Source: DATBLE01 sp963841405
GTDB lineage: Bacteria; Actinomycetota; Thermoleophilia; Gaiellales; Gaiellaceae
Direction of reading: 5' to 3'
DNA: 64,000 nt
NCBI GenBank assembly: GCA_963841405.1
Contig: CAWJCM010000009.1
Span: forward strand, 91,078 to 155,077
Shown here: positions 56,767 to 64,000 of the stretch, piece after piece
Layout of the letters: the number at the start of each line of letters is the position of its first letter
How positions within the stretch are numbered: position 1 is the first letter of the stretch
Translations under genes and position numbers: made by a program
Notes under the pieces: model-generated
What the model saw: only the letters and a program-made list of their open reading frames with translations
Told to the model about the DNA's origin: nothing
Database searches by the model: none

Positions 56767-58369
56767 TGCCGCAGGAGCGCGCAGCGCGCCCTGCGAGCGC
56801 CGCGAACGCGCTCCGTGGGCTCGGCGCGAACTTCAGCGCGACGCGGCCGGGCCGCGCGATCGCGAGCCGGATCATGCCGTCGTGGTTCCGGGTCGCGCAG
56901 CCCGACGAGGGCTGCCAGTAGCGCGACCAGCGCACTGCCAGCCGGTAGCTCCCGGCCCGGCCGGCAGCGACGACGATCCGCGACTCGGTCAGCGAGACCA
57001 CCCGCGCGTCCGGCGGCCCGGTCAGGATCGGCGTCGGGCTCGGCACCTCGTACACGACCAGGTGCCGGCTCGTGAAGACGGGCCGCAGCGGCGTCCTGCC
57101 AGCGCGAAGCAGCGCCGCCTCGCCGCGGGCGCTGTAGTCGGTCGGCGTGTCGGTGAGCACCACGTACCTGACCCCGAGCCCGCGCAGCCACCCGAGGTAC
57201 GCCTTCGATCCGAGGTCGTCGTAGAGCACCTCGTTCTGCGGAAAGTCGTCCTGGCGGAACCAGCCGCGCGCGAGCGGGATGCCGGCGCGAGCGAGATAGA
57301 GCGCGGGCCAGTGACCGGCCGTGTCCACCGCCTCCACGCGGTAGGAGGGCGTCAGGTGCGCGTGGAGGTAGGAGACCGCCGGCTGCCAGTACGCCTCGTG
57401 GGCGGCGGCGTCGTCCTCGGCGTGCACGAAGGAGGCCACCAGCGGCGTCACGTTCCAGGAGATCGCCAGCGCGAGCACGATCACCGCGGGTACCAGAGGA
57501 CGCCAGTTCCGCAGCGACAGCACGAGGACGCTGAGCGGGATCGCCGCGTAGCGCAGTCGGGCGATGTTCTCGCCGACGGCGGTGGACAGGAAGAAGAAGG
57601 CCAGGCACGCGGCGCCGTAGACCGGGAACACGTAGCGGAGCGCACGCAGCTGCTCGACGCGCCAGGCGAAGGCGGCCGAGAGCGCGCAGTAGGCGCACGC
57701 GGCCGCCAGCTCGGCGGTCGAGAACGGGTAACGGCCGCTCCCCGGAAACACGCGCCAGAGCAGCGCTTCGAGCAGGACGATCACCAGCAGCCCCGAGCCG
57801 GCGGCGAGCTGGAGCCAGCGGTCGGATCGTCGTCCGATCGCCAGGCCGACGACGACCAGGGTGAGCAGCAGGAACGCGATCGGGCTGGCGGCGGCGGTCA
57901 GCCCGGCGAGCGCGGCGAAGCGCCACGGCCGCCTCGCCTGGAGCGCCCAGAGGGCGAGCAGGGCGAGGGCGGCGCCGAGCGCGAACGGGAAGGCCGCGGA
58001 GAGCACGATCCCCGCCCAGACGACGGCGAAGGTGCGGCTCGACCAGCGCGCCTGCGGGCCCCATTCCCTCCAGACCAGCACGACGAAGGCCAGCGTCGCC
58101 GTCGCCACCGTGGCGACCGCGAGCAGACGGATCCCGAGCGCGGCCGCGAGCGGGTAGTACAGGAGGCTGTAGGTGACGAAGCTGTAGCGCCCCGCGTACC
58201 AGAAGTTGTTCCAGAACGTGAAGCCGTGGTCGAGGAAGACGGCCCGCTGGTAGATGTGGGCGGCGAGGTCGGTGCCCGGCGGACCGGCCCAGGCGAGCAG
58301 CGCGGCGAAGGACGCCGCGACGCCCGCCGAGACGACCGCCTCACGTGCGAGGGGTGACGCCCGGCGCAT
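56759..58369 (-). CDS. Large polytopic membrane protein with C-terminal external domain
   Basis: 536 residues from ATG 58369. About ten TMs (GLRGLAVATVATATLAFVVL-like runs such as FPFALGAALALLALWALQAR) precede an external beta domain beginning near YLHAHLTPSYRVEAVDT. This matches 6-pyruvoyl-type and GT-C-like glycosyltransferase architecture; no DxD-type motif could be fixed, apart from PPGTDLAAHIYQ in loop 1. Inferred cell-envelope sugar transfer. It overlaps the next gene upstream. Confidence 0.6.
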   Translation of the reverse strand: MRRASPLAREAVVSAGVAASFAALLAWAGPPGTDLAAHIYQRAVFLDHGFTFWNNFWYAGRYSFVTYSLLYYPLAAALGIRLLAVATVATATLAFVVLVWREWGPQARWSSRTFAVVWAGIVLSAAFPFALGAALALLALWALQARRPWRFAALAGLTAAASPIAFLLLTLVVVGLAIGRRSDRWLQLAAGSGLLVIVLLEALLWRVFPGSGRYPFSTAELAAACAYCALSAAFAWRVEQLRALRYVFPVYGAACLAFFFLSTAVGENIARLRYAAIPLSVLVLSLRNWRPLVPAVIVLALAISWNVTPLVASFVHAEDDAAAHEAYWQPAVSYLHAHLTPSYRVEAVDTAGHWPALYLARAGIPLARGWFRQDDFPQNEVLYDDLGSKAYLGWLRGLGVRYVVLTDTPTDYSARGEAALLRAGRTPLRPVFTSRHLVVYEVPSPTPILTGPPDARVVSLTESRIVVAAGRAGSYRLAVRWSRYWQPSSGCATRNHDGMIRLAIARPGRVALKFAPSPRSAFAALAGRAARSCGSE

Positions 58370-59882
58370 CGACCTCGACGCTATCTGGCCCGGCAACGAC
58401 ACGCGCCGGTTGCCGTACCCGCTCGTACGCCCAGAGAACCGCGTACGAGAGCGCACCCGCAGAGGCGACGTCGCCCGGGCTGTCGTTGACGAACAGCGAG
58501 ACGGCGACGCCTGCGACCAGCGCGTCACCGGCGGGGAAGCGCGGAGGACGCGTCCAGAGGACGACGAGCGCGACGATCGAGACGGCGAACACCAACGCCT
58601 CGTTCCAACCGGAGGCGACCGAGGCGGCGGAGATGTGCACCCGGTGGGCGAGCTCCTCGGCGAGCGAGACCGGCCCGCGCCGGAACGCGTGGGTCACGTG
58701 GCTCGACCCGCCTGTGGCCGCGTCCAGCCCGACGATCGCGGCGACCGCGGCCACCACCGCGAGGCCGCCGAGCACGACGCGGCGGACGGTGAAGCGGACG
58801 TCGTAGATCCTTGCTGCGAGCACGCCGAAGGCGACCATCAGGACGACGATCCCGCCGCCGTCGGCGCCCGCGTGGCTCCAGCCGACGGTGACCACGGTGA
58901 GCACGAAGACGGCCGCGATCCACCAGCCGCCGAGCAGCGCCGCTGCCTCGAGCGAGACGGTCAGCAGCACCGTCTCGGTGAGATTTCCGGCGCCGTAGAA
59001 GCGCCCGCCGCCGTCCGGTCGCGCGCCGATCGCCGCGAGCGAGTTCACCTCCGGCCAGGCTGCGAACACGACCAGGTACACGACGACGAGCGCGATCAGC
59101 GCCCACGGCAGGACCCCGCGCACGGCCGCGAGCGCGAAGCACGCGCCGATTGTCAGCCCGACCAGCGCGAGGGCGACCACCCACGGCCGGGTGACCGCGA
59201 CCGCCGCCAGGAGCAGCGACGCGGCCAGAACGGCGGGCGCAGCCAGCAATCCGGCCCGGCCCAGATACTCGGAGCGGAAGGCGAAGGCGAGGAGCGCGCC
59301 CGCGAGCACCGACCCGACCAGGATCAGGGTCGCCCACAGCCGGACGTCGTGGGTGTCCGTCAGCCGCCGGTCGAGCCTGCGGAGGTGAACGGCGGCCTCG
59401 GTGTCCGGGCTCCAGCGGATCCTCGGTGTCGTGCCGTCGGCAAGCGCGCGGGCGGTCGGAGCGACATCGGCGATCGAGACGAGGCCGCGGATCCGCGTCG
59501 AGCGCGAGGTGAGGATCCCCTCGTAGCCGCCGCCGACGATCGCGATCGGATAGCGGCGGGTGTTGCCGTGCCGGCCGGGCGGCGGCAGAGCGACGTAGAC
59601 GGTGACGTCGCCCGGCCGGCGGCCCAGCGAGATCAGCGGCTTGCCCGAGGGCGTTCCGCCCAGCACCGAAGGCTCGACCTTTCCGCGGACGAGCGAGGCG
59701 AGCGCGGCCCGGCGGGTGACCGTCTCCCCGGCGCCCGGAACGAACAGGCCGACGGCGCCGCGATCGGCGTACTGCTGGGGGGCGAACGGCGGGACGACGA
59801 GGACGCTGACGTCGGCTGCGCGGGCAGGCCCGGCCGCGGCAGCGAGCAGCACGACTGCGACGAGGAGGCGCTTCACGGTCAT
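58341..59882 (-). CDS. Secreted-start polytopic membrane protein, unknown
   Basis: 513 residues. Signal peptide KRLLVAVVLLAAAAGPARAA, an external domain of about 150 residues (beta rich; RRYPIAIVGGGYEGILTSRS and SIADVAPTARALADG resemble the alkaline-phosphatase-like fold core) and about ten TMs. It overlaps the protein at 56759 by 29 bp, so co-expressed. A pair acting on envelope polymer is inferred. Confidence 0.6.
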   Translation of the reverse strand: MTVKRLLVAVVLLAAAAGPARAADVSVLVVPPFAPQQYADRGAVGLFVPGAGETVTRRAALASLVRGKVEPSVLGGTPSGKPLISLGRRPGDVTVYVALPPPGRHGNTRRYPIAIVGGGYEGILTSRSTRIRGLVSIADVAPTARALADGTTPRIRWSPDTEAAVHLRRLDRRLTDTHDVRLWATLILVGSVLAGALLAFAFRSEYLGRAGLLAAPAVLAASLLLAAVAVTRPWVVALALVGLTIGACFALAAVRGVLPWALIALVVVYLVVFAAWPEVNSLAAIGARPDGGGRFYGAGNLTETVLLTVSLEAAALLGGWWIAAVFVLTVVTVGWSHAGADGGGIVVLMVAFGVLAARIYDVRFTVRRVVLGGLAVVAAVAAIVGLDAATGGSSHVTHAFRRGPVSLAEELAHRVHISAASVASGWNEALVFAVSIVALVVLWTRPPRFPAGDALVAGVAVSLFVNDSPGDVASAGALSYAVLWAYERVRQPARVVAGPDSVEVDAPGVTPRT

Positions 59883-59910
59883 GCGATTCTGGACCAGTAA
59901 GGTTCAGCGG

Positions 59911-60570
59911 GTGCTGATCGAGCGGAGCATGCACGCGGGCTACCTGTCGAACGCATACCTGGTCGCCGACGCGGAGGGCGGGATCGCCGTCTTCGTCGAC
60001 AGCGGCGCGCCGATGGATCCGCTCCACGCGGCGGCAGAGCGCTGGCGCGTCACCCCCGTCGCCGTCCTGCGCACGCACGGGCACCACGACCACGTCGAGC
60101 ACGAGGGCGAGCTCGGCCTGCCGGTCGTGACCGGCGACTTCGAGCAGGGCGGCCTGCGGTTCCAGGCGCTGCCCACACCGGGGCACAGCGGCGACGGACT
60201 CTCGTTCCACGGCGGCGGCGTCTGCTTCACCGGCGACACGCTGTTCAAGGACGCCGTCGGCGGCACGCGCGACGACTACGAGGCCGTCCGCCGCTCGGTG
60301 ATGGACGTCCTGATGAAGCTGCCGCCCGAGACCCGCGTCCTGCCCGGTCACACCGAGGAGACGACGATCGGCCGCGAGTGGGAGGAGAATCCGTTCGTCC
60401 GCGTCTGGCGCGGAGTCGATGCCGAAGGCACGGAGCCGGTTCGGGTCGGCGGCGAAGACGCCGTGCTGGTCGTCTGGTCGCCGGACTACGACGGCAAGGG
60501 CAAAGCCTGGGTCCGCTTCGCCGACGGCCGCGACGCGATCGTCGGCGGCTCGCGCGTCGAGCGGGGTTAG
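59911..60570 (+). CDS. MBL-fold hydrolase (glyoxalase II-like)
   Basis: 219 residues from GTG 59911. SNAYLVADAEGGIAVFVDSG, the metal site RTHGHHDHVEHEGE, PTPGHSGDGLSF, CFTGDTLF and LPGHTEETTIG are the full MBL set. Likely a thioester hydrolase or a related enzyme. A C-terminal 60-residue beta part is extra. Overlaps the convergent alcohol dehydrogenase by 4 bp. Confidence 0.88.
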   Translation: MLIERSMHAGYLSNAYLVADAEGGIAVFVDSGAPMDPLHAAAERWRVTPVAVLRTHGHHDHVEHEGELGLPVVTGDFEQGGLRFQALPTPGHSGDGLSFHGGGVCFTGDTLFKDAVGGTRDDYEAVRRSVMDVLMKLPPETRVLPGHTEETTIGREWEENPFVRVWRGVDAEGTEPVRVGGEDAVLVVWSPDYDGKGKAWVRFADGRDAIVGGSRVERG

Positions 60571-61511
60571 GGGATCACCGCAGCTTTCAGGTAGTCGAGC
60601 GGCGGGTCGGCGAGCAGTGCCGCGACGCCGTCCAGCCCCACCCGGTGCGTGATCAACCGCTCCCATGGGTACGCGTCGCCGGCGAGGAACGCGAGCGCGG
60701 CCCGCACCGTTGCGGGCGTGTGGTGGAAGGCGCCGCGCAGGGTCAGCTCCTCGTAGTGGAGTCGGTATGCGTGGAGCTCGACCCCGGCGTCTGCCCGCAG
60801 GCCGCCGAAGAGGACGACCGTGCCACCGGGCCGGGCCAGGGCGACGGCGTCACGCCAGGCTTGCTCGGTTCCGGCCGCCTCGATCACGACGTCGGCCGCC
60901 CCGGCCGCCGGCTTTCCGCCGAACAGCGGAGCCAGCGCCCGGCGCCCGGCGCGGCCGCCGGCGAGAAACGGTCGCCCGCCCGCGTCCGCGACGCAGGCGG
61001 CGAGCATCAGCCCGATCGGGCCGGCGCCGAGGATCGCGACCGAATCGCCCTGCTCGATCCCGGCGCGGTCGACCCCGTGCAGGCAGCAGGCCAGCGGCTC
61101 GACGAGCGCGGCGACCTCCGGCGCAAGGGTGGGAGGGACCGACAGCAGGTTGCGCCGCGCGATCCGCTCGGGGACGACGATCAGCTCGGCGTAGGCGCCG
61201 TTCAGCAGCGGCAGCAGGTTCTCGCACAGCGTCTCTTCGCCACGATCGCACGCCTGGCACGTGCCGCAAGGCGCCGAGTTGGCCGCCACCACTCGGCGAC
61301 CCGACGCGACGTCGATCCCGCAGAACTCGTGCCCGAACGGGCTCGGCGGCGGGCCGAGCAGGACCGGGTGGCCGCGCCGGAACGCCTTGGCATCGGTGCC
61401 GTCGGTGAGCGCGACCTCGACCTGGACGAGAACGTCGCCCGGTCCCGGAACGGGGTCGGGCACGGTCTCGAGCCGCAGGTCGCCGGGGCCGTGGAAGACC
61501 AGCGCTCTCAT
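60567..61511 (-). CDS. Zinc-type alcohol dehydrogenase-like protein with altered catalytic site
   Basis: 314 residues of the MDR family. Structural-zinc cysteines CGTCQACDRGEETLC, GHEFCG, and AILGAGPIGLM as nucleotide fold. In the position of the catalytic CGxD (as in the second copy's CGSD) it has DGTD, losing the cysteine zinc ligand. The substrate may differ, or the metal is bound otherwise. Confidence 0.8.
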   Translation of the reverse strand: MRALVFHGPGDLRLETVPDPVPGPGDVLVQVEVALTDGTDAKAFRRGHPVLLGPPPSPFGHEFCGIDVASGRRVVAANSAPCGTCQACDRGEETLCENLLPLLNGAYAELIVVPERIARRNLLSVPPTLAPEVAALVEPLACCLHGVDRAGIEQGDSVAILGAGPIGLMLAACVADAGGRPFLAGGRAGRRALAPLFGGKPAAGAADVVIEAAGTEQAWRDAVALARPGGTVVLFGGLRADAGVELHAYRLHYEELTLRGAFHHTPATVRAALAFLAGDAYPWERLITHRVGLDGVAALLADPPLDYLKAAVIP

Positions 61512-61584
61512 GCCCCTGCCTTCGAGACGGCACAGGCTTCAGCCTGTCTCGTTGCCTTCGGTCGGCGTCGCGAGGTCGGGATAG

Positions 61585-62427
61585 TCACGGGGTGAACACG
61601 ACCTTCAGCGCGCCGCCGCTGCGGTAGCGGTCGAGCCCCTCCGCGAAACGGTCGAGCGGCAGAATCGTCGCCTCGGGCACGTCCAGGTCGGGAAGGAGTC
61701 TCGCCGCGTCGCGCATGTGCCGCGGCGTCGCCGACCGGGAGCCGACCACGGTCAGCTCGCGCCGGTAGACCGGGTCGAGCCCGAGCGGGACAGAGTGGGC
61801 GAAGACGAGCAGCATGCCGCCCGGCTCGAGCGCCTCCGCAGCCTCGGTTGCGCCCGTGGGTGCACAGAGCACCGCTGCGTCAACCGGCCCGTCGGGATGC
61901 CGGCCGTCGCGAGACGGATCGCGGTCGACCGCGAAGACCTCGTCTCCGCGCTGCTCGAGCACGGCGCCGAAGAGCCGGCCGACGAAACCGTTTCCGACCA
62001 CGAGCACGCGACCTCGGGGAAGGCGGTCGACTGCGCGCAGGACGCAGGCGAGCGGCTCGACGTAGGTGGCGGCCGCGTTCTCGACGGCGGTGTCCAGCTC
62101 GACGTAGTCCGTCGCCCGGGCAAGCTCGGCGAACCCGCCCGGGACGATCGTGGCCGCCCGGAACGCCTCGCAGGTCGACTCGTGCCCGGACCGGCAGCGC
62201 GCGCAGTCGCCACAGGGGCGGTGGTGGACGAGCGCGACGCGACGGCCGTCCGCCTCCGCCACCACCTCGTGTCCGAGGACGGTGCCCGTAGGAGAGACGC
62301 CGATCTTCTCGACGTCCGATCCGCAGAGCCCGCAGGCGAGCACGCGGACGAGCTCACCGTCGCCGTCGGGCTCGGCCACGTCCGCGAGCGCCGGCTGCCC
62401 CTGCTCGTCGAGGACGACCGCGCGCAC
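61585..62427 (-). CDS. Zinc-dependent alcohol dehydrogenase (MDR family)
   Basis: 280 residues, shorter than the usual 340. LACGLCGSDVEK gives the catalytic cysteine, GTVLGHEVV the histidine-glutamate pair, CGDCARCRSGHESTC the structural zinc site, and LVVGNGFVGRLFG the dinucleotide motif. Same strand as the copy at 60567; probably one operon. Confidence 0.85.
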   Translation of the reverse strand: MRAVVLDEQGQPALADVAEPDGDGELVRVLACGLCGSDVEKIGVSPTGTVLGHEVVAEADGRRVALVHHRPCGDCARCRSGHESTCEAFRAATIVPGGFAELARATDYVELDTAVENAAATYVEPLACVLRAVDRLPRGRVLVVGNGFVGRLFGAVLEQRGDEVFAVDRDPSRDGRHPDGPVDAAVLCAPTGATEAAEALEPGGMLLVFAHSVPLGLDPVYRRELTVVGSRSATPRHMRDAARLLPDLDVPEATILPLDRFAEGLDRYRSGGALKVVFTP

Positions 62428-62444
62428 AGGAGTATCGTAGGCGG

Positions 62445-62735
62445 ATGGCGATCAAGCTCTATCGCTGCTCGAACATGTGGGTGAAGCTCCGGGGGCATCC
62501 GTGCTGGAGGGTGCAGAGCGCGCTCGACGACCAGGGGATCGAGTACGAGGTGGTCAAGGGGCCGTTCCTCCGCCAGAGTCGCCGCGAGCTCGAGGAGATC
62601 TCCGGCGGGCGCACATACCCGGTGATCGAGTTCGAGGACGGCTCGGTCTACCGGGAGGAGTCGAAAGTCATGGCGGAGACGATCCGCGCGGGCAAGCTCG
62701 ACGAGAAACGCGGCGCGTCGAAGCCCGCAGACTAG
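62445..62735 (+). CDS. Glutathione S-transferase N-terminal-domain protein
   Basis: 96 residues, ATG start. IKLYRCSNMWVKLRGHPCWR, then YEVVKGPF, a RTYPVIEF cis-proline segment and EDGSVYREES follow the thioredoxin-like GST/glutaredoxin N domain. Two cysteines (C8 and C20). Actinobacteria lack glutathione, so another thiol partner (mycothiol) is likely. Overlaps the sulfite oxidase-like gene by 4 bp at the 3' end. Confidence 0.7.
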   Translation: MAIKLYRCSNMWVKLRGHPCWRVQSALDDQGIEYEVVKGPFLRQSRRELEEISGGRTYPVIEFEDGSVYREESKVMAETIRAGKLDEKRGASKPAD

Positions 62736-63784
62736 ACCACCCGCACCGGCACGCGCTGGACGCCGTTGTTGGCGTAGCCGCCGACGTTCCAGTCGGCCCG
62801 GTCGGGCTGGGCGTTGCCGGCCTCGTCACGGGCGCGGCAGCAGAGGACATGGTCGCCCGGCGTCGCGTCCCAGTCGAAGCGCCAGCCGCGCCAGGCCCAG
62901 CGGTGGCCGGGCGGGTCGAGCGTCGCCTCCGTCCAGGTCGCGCCGCCGTCGACGCTCACCTCGACCGCCTCGACCGGCGCCCAGCCTGACCATGCCCGCC
63001 CTTCGAGCGTTGCCGGTCCGGCGTCGAGCGTCCGTTCCCGCTCCGGGAAGCTCGCGATCCCGGGGGGCACCAACAGCGCTCTCGGCACGATCCGCGTCAC
63101 GGGCTCGCCCGGATCGTCCTCGCCCCGCCGGAACCTGTACGCCTGCGCCTGCTGGTAGCCGGAGAACGGCTCGGCGACGACGGTGATCCTGGACAGCCAC
63201 TTGACGTGCGTCATCCCGTACCAGCCGGGGACGACCAGGCGAAGCGGGAAGCCGTGCTGCGGCAGCAGCGGCCCGCCGTTCATCCCGTAGGCGAGCAGGA
63301 CGTCGTCGCGCAGGGCTTCCTCGACCGGCAGGCTGCGCGCGTACTCCTGGGCCTCGCCTCCTTCGACGCCGCGGTCGAGCCCGGTGAAGACCACCTCGAC
63401 GGCGTCGTCGTCGAGCCCAGCTTCGGTGAGAATCGGCGCCAGCGGGGTGCCGAGCCACGCGCCGGTGCCGATCGCCTCCGCGAGCCAGGGCTGACTGACC
63501 GGCCGCGGCTCGGGGAGGAGCGCGCGGCCGTTCCCGGCGCACTCCATCGTCACCTCGAGCTCGACCGCCGGCCGTTCGCGCAGATCGTCGAGCGAGAAGG
63601 TCAGCGGCCGGGTGATGGTTCCTTCGACCGTGAGCGCGAAGTCGGCCGGATCGACGGCCGGGATGTCGTAGTGGATCAGGAGGTAGTGGAGCCCGGCCGG
63701 CGTGACCGGGTAGCGAAGCGCCTCGAGCGGCATCCCGTGGTTGCGGGCGGCCAGCTGCAGCTCGACCTGATCGAAGGGCTTCAC
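62732..63784 (-). CDS. Sulfite oxidase-like molybdoenzyme
   Basis: 350 residues. The Mo-ligand cysteine is C82 in TMECAGNGR; LPVEEALRDDVLLAYGMNGG and HGFPLRLVVPGWYGMTHVKW are the SUOX family signatures, and a C-terminal Mo-co dimerisation domain (RAWSGWAPVEAVEVSVDGGA) is present. No N-terminal haem domain and no Tat signal, so it may be cytoplasmic. Likely oxidises sulfite-like or other small compounds. Confidence 0.9.
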   Translation of the reverse strand: MKPFDQVELQLAARNHGMPLEALRYPVTPAGLHYLLIHYDIPAVDPADFALTVEGTITRPLTFSLDDLRERPAVELEVTMECAGNGRALLPEPRPVSQPWLAEAIGTGAWLGTPLAPILTEAGLDDDAVEVVFTGLDRGVEGGEAQEYARSLPVEEALRDDVLLAYGMNGGPLLPQHGFPLRLVVPGWYGMTHVKWLSRITVVAEPFSGYQQAQAYRFRRGEDDPGEPVTRIVPRALLVPPGIASFPERERTLDAGPATLEGRAWSGWAPVEAVEVSVDGGATWTEATLDPPGHRWAWRGWRFDWDATPGDHVLCCRARDEAGNAQPDRADWNVGGYANNGVQRVPVRVV

Positions 63785-63807
63785 GCGGGGTGGACGCTAC
63801 ACCTCGT

Positions 63808-64000
63808 TCAGGCGCCGAGCTCCGAGGTCGGGATCGCCGGTGGTGTGACGCGGTGCGCGATCGTGGCCGCTTCCAGCCTGTTCGCGGCGCCGAGCTTGCG
63901 CAGGATGTGCGACACGTGCACGCTCGCCGTCTTCGTGCTGATCACGAGCGTGTCGGCGATCTCGCGGTTCGTGTACCCCCGGGCGAGGAGCGCGAGCACC
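63808..64000 (-). CDS. LuxR-type regulator, C-terminal end (runs off the window)
   Basis: 63 residues seen: YTNREIADTLVISTKTASVH and VSHILRKLGAANRLEAATIA are the LuxR/GerE HTH. The N-terminal sensory or receiver domain lies beyond base 64000. Same strand as the sulfite-oxidase-like gene just downstream. Confidence 0.85.
   Translation of the reverse strand, partial: VLALLARGYTNREIADTLVISTKTASVHVSHILRKLGAANRLEAATIAHRVTPPAIPTSELGA

Overview
The window is about 64 kb of very GC-rich, gene-dense actinobacterial DNA. A PPOX-class F420-type oxidoreductase, PdxH, MoxR/DUF58/BatA genes, GTG and TTG starts, many divergent or antiparallel gene pairs, and the protein style (UbiE-like and S33-like enzymes, DUF7144, SRP RNA close to dnaX) suggest a deep-branching actinobacterium of the Thermoleophilia/Gaiellales type, probably from soil or a metagenome. 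That placement is inferred from gene style; no rRNA gene is present to fix it.

Layout. 1-3.8 kb: the first codons of dnaX (minus), a zinc-ribbon metallo-beta-lactamase protein, a double cupin, an F420-type flavoprotein, the SRP RNA, a CMD/AhpD-like protein and tRNA-Val(CAC). 3.8-22.06 kb: an accessory block bounded by copies of the 3' half of that tRNA-Val at 3799, 13770 and 22019, read here as two tandemly integrated elements. Element 1 (3.8-13.8 kb) holds a wrecked SNF2-type helicase joined to an integrase C-terminal remnant, a giant MMPL permease/alpha-beta-hydrolase fusion and a two-component system. Element 2 (13.8-22.06 kb) holds a MOSC protein, two gene fragments cut at one breakpoint, a row of small stress-type membrane proteins, a decayed excisionase-like gene and an apparently intact tyrosine integrase.

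22-34.7 kb: MarR-like and STAS regulators, secreted proteins, an S33-type exported hydrolase, a methyltransferase, a frameshifted Tat-exported haem peroxidase, and a minus-strand MoxR-DUF58-VWA-secreted protein-VWA operon. 34.8-45.2 kb: a coiled-coil protein, a membrane cytochrome c, a K+/H+-type antiporter, hicB with broken hicA, a short RNase H-like gene, three tRNA-Ser genes, a GroES-like protein, a deleted LigD polymerase gene, an ATP-dependent DNA ligase, fabF, and a pdxH-flavin reductase-HAD operon.

45.4-50 kb is the most unusual region: an operon encoding a fused alpha/beta 2-oxoacid dehydrogenase E1, a NodB polysaccharide deacetylase, and a protein that joins a lipoyl domain and an E1/E3-binding domain to a left-handed beta-helix acyltransferase in place of the normal E2 catalytic domain. 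This suggests a route that carries an acyl group from a 2-oxoacid through lipoamide to a sugar or surface polymer. 50-64 kb: HdeD, a PAS-LuxR regulator, an MFS transporter, tRNA-Ser(UGA), serS, HAD, a lipoprotein cytochrome c, two large polytopic proteins, an MBL protein, two zinc alcohol dehydrogenases, a sulfite-oxidase-like molybdoenzyme and a partial LuxR regulator.

Across the window lies a dispersed repeat family: a 5' box related to GCCGCGACCGAC, a middle GAGCGAAGCGAGCGAGCAGAG, and a 3' palindrome CGGGGGAACC/GGTTCCCCCG. A second, GGGACTGTCCC-like palindrome family has one copy placed in frame inside the E1 gene.
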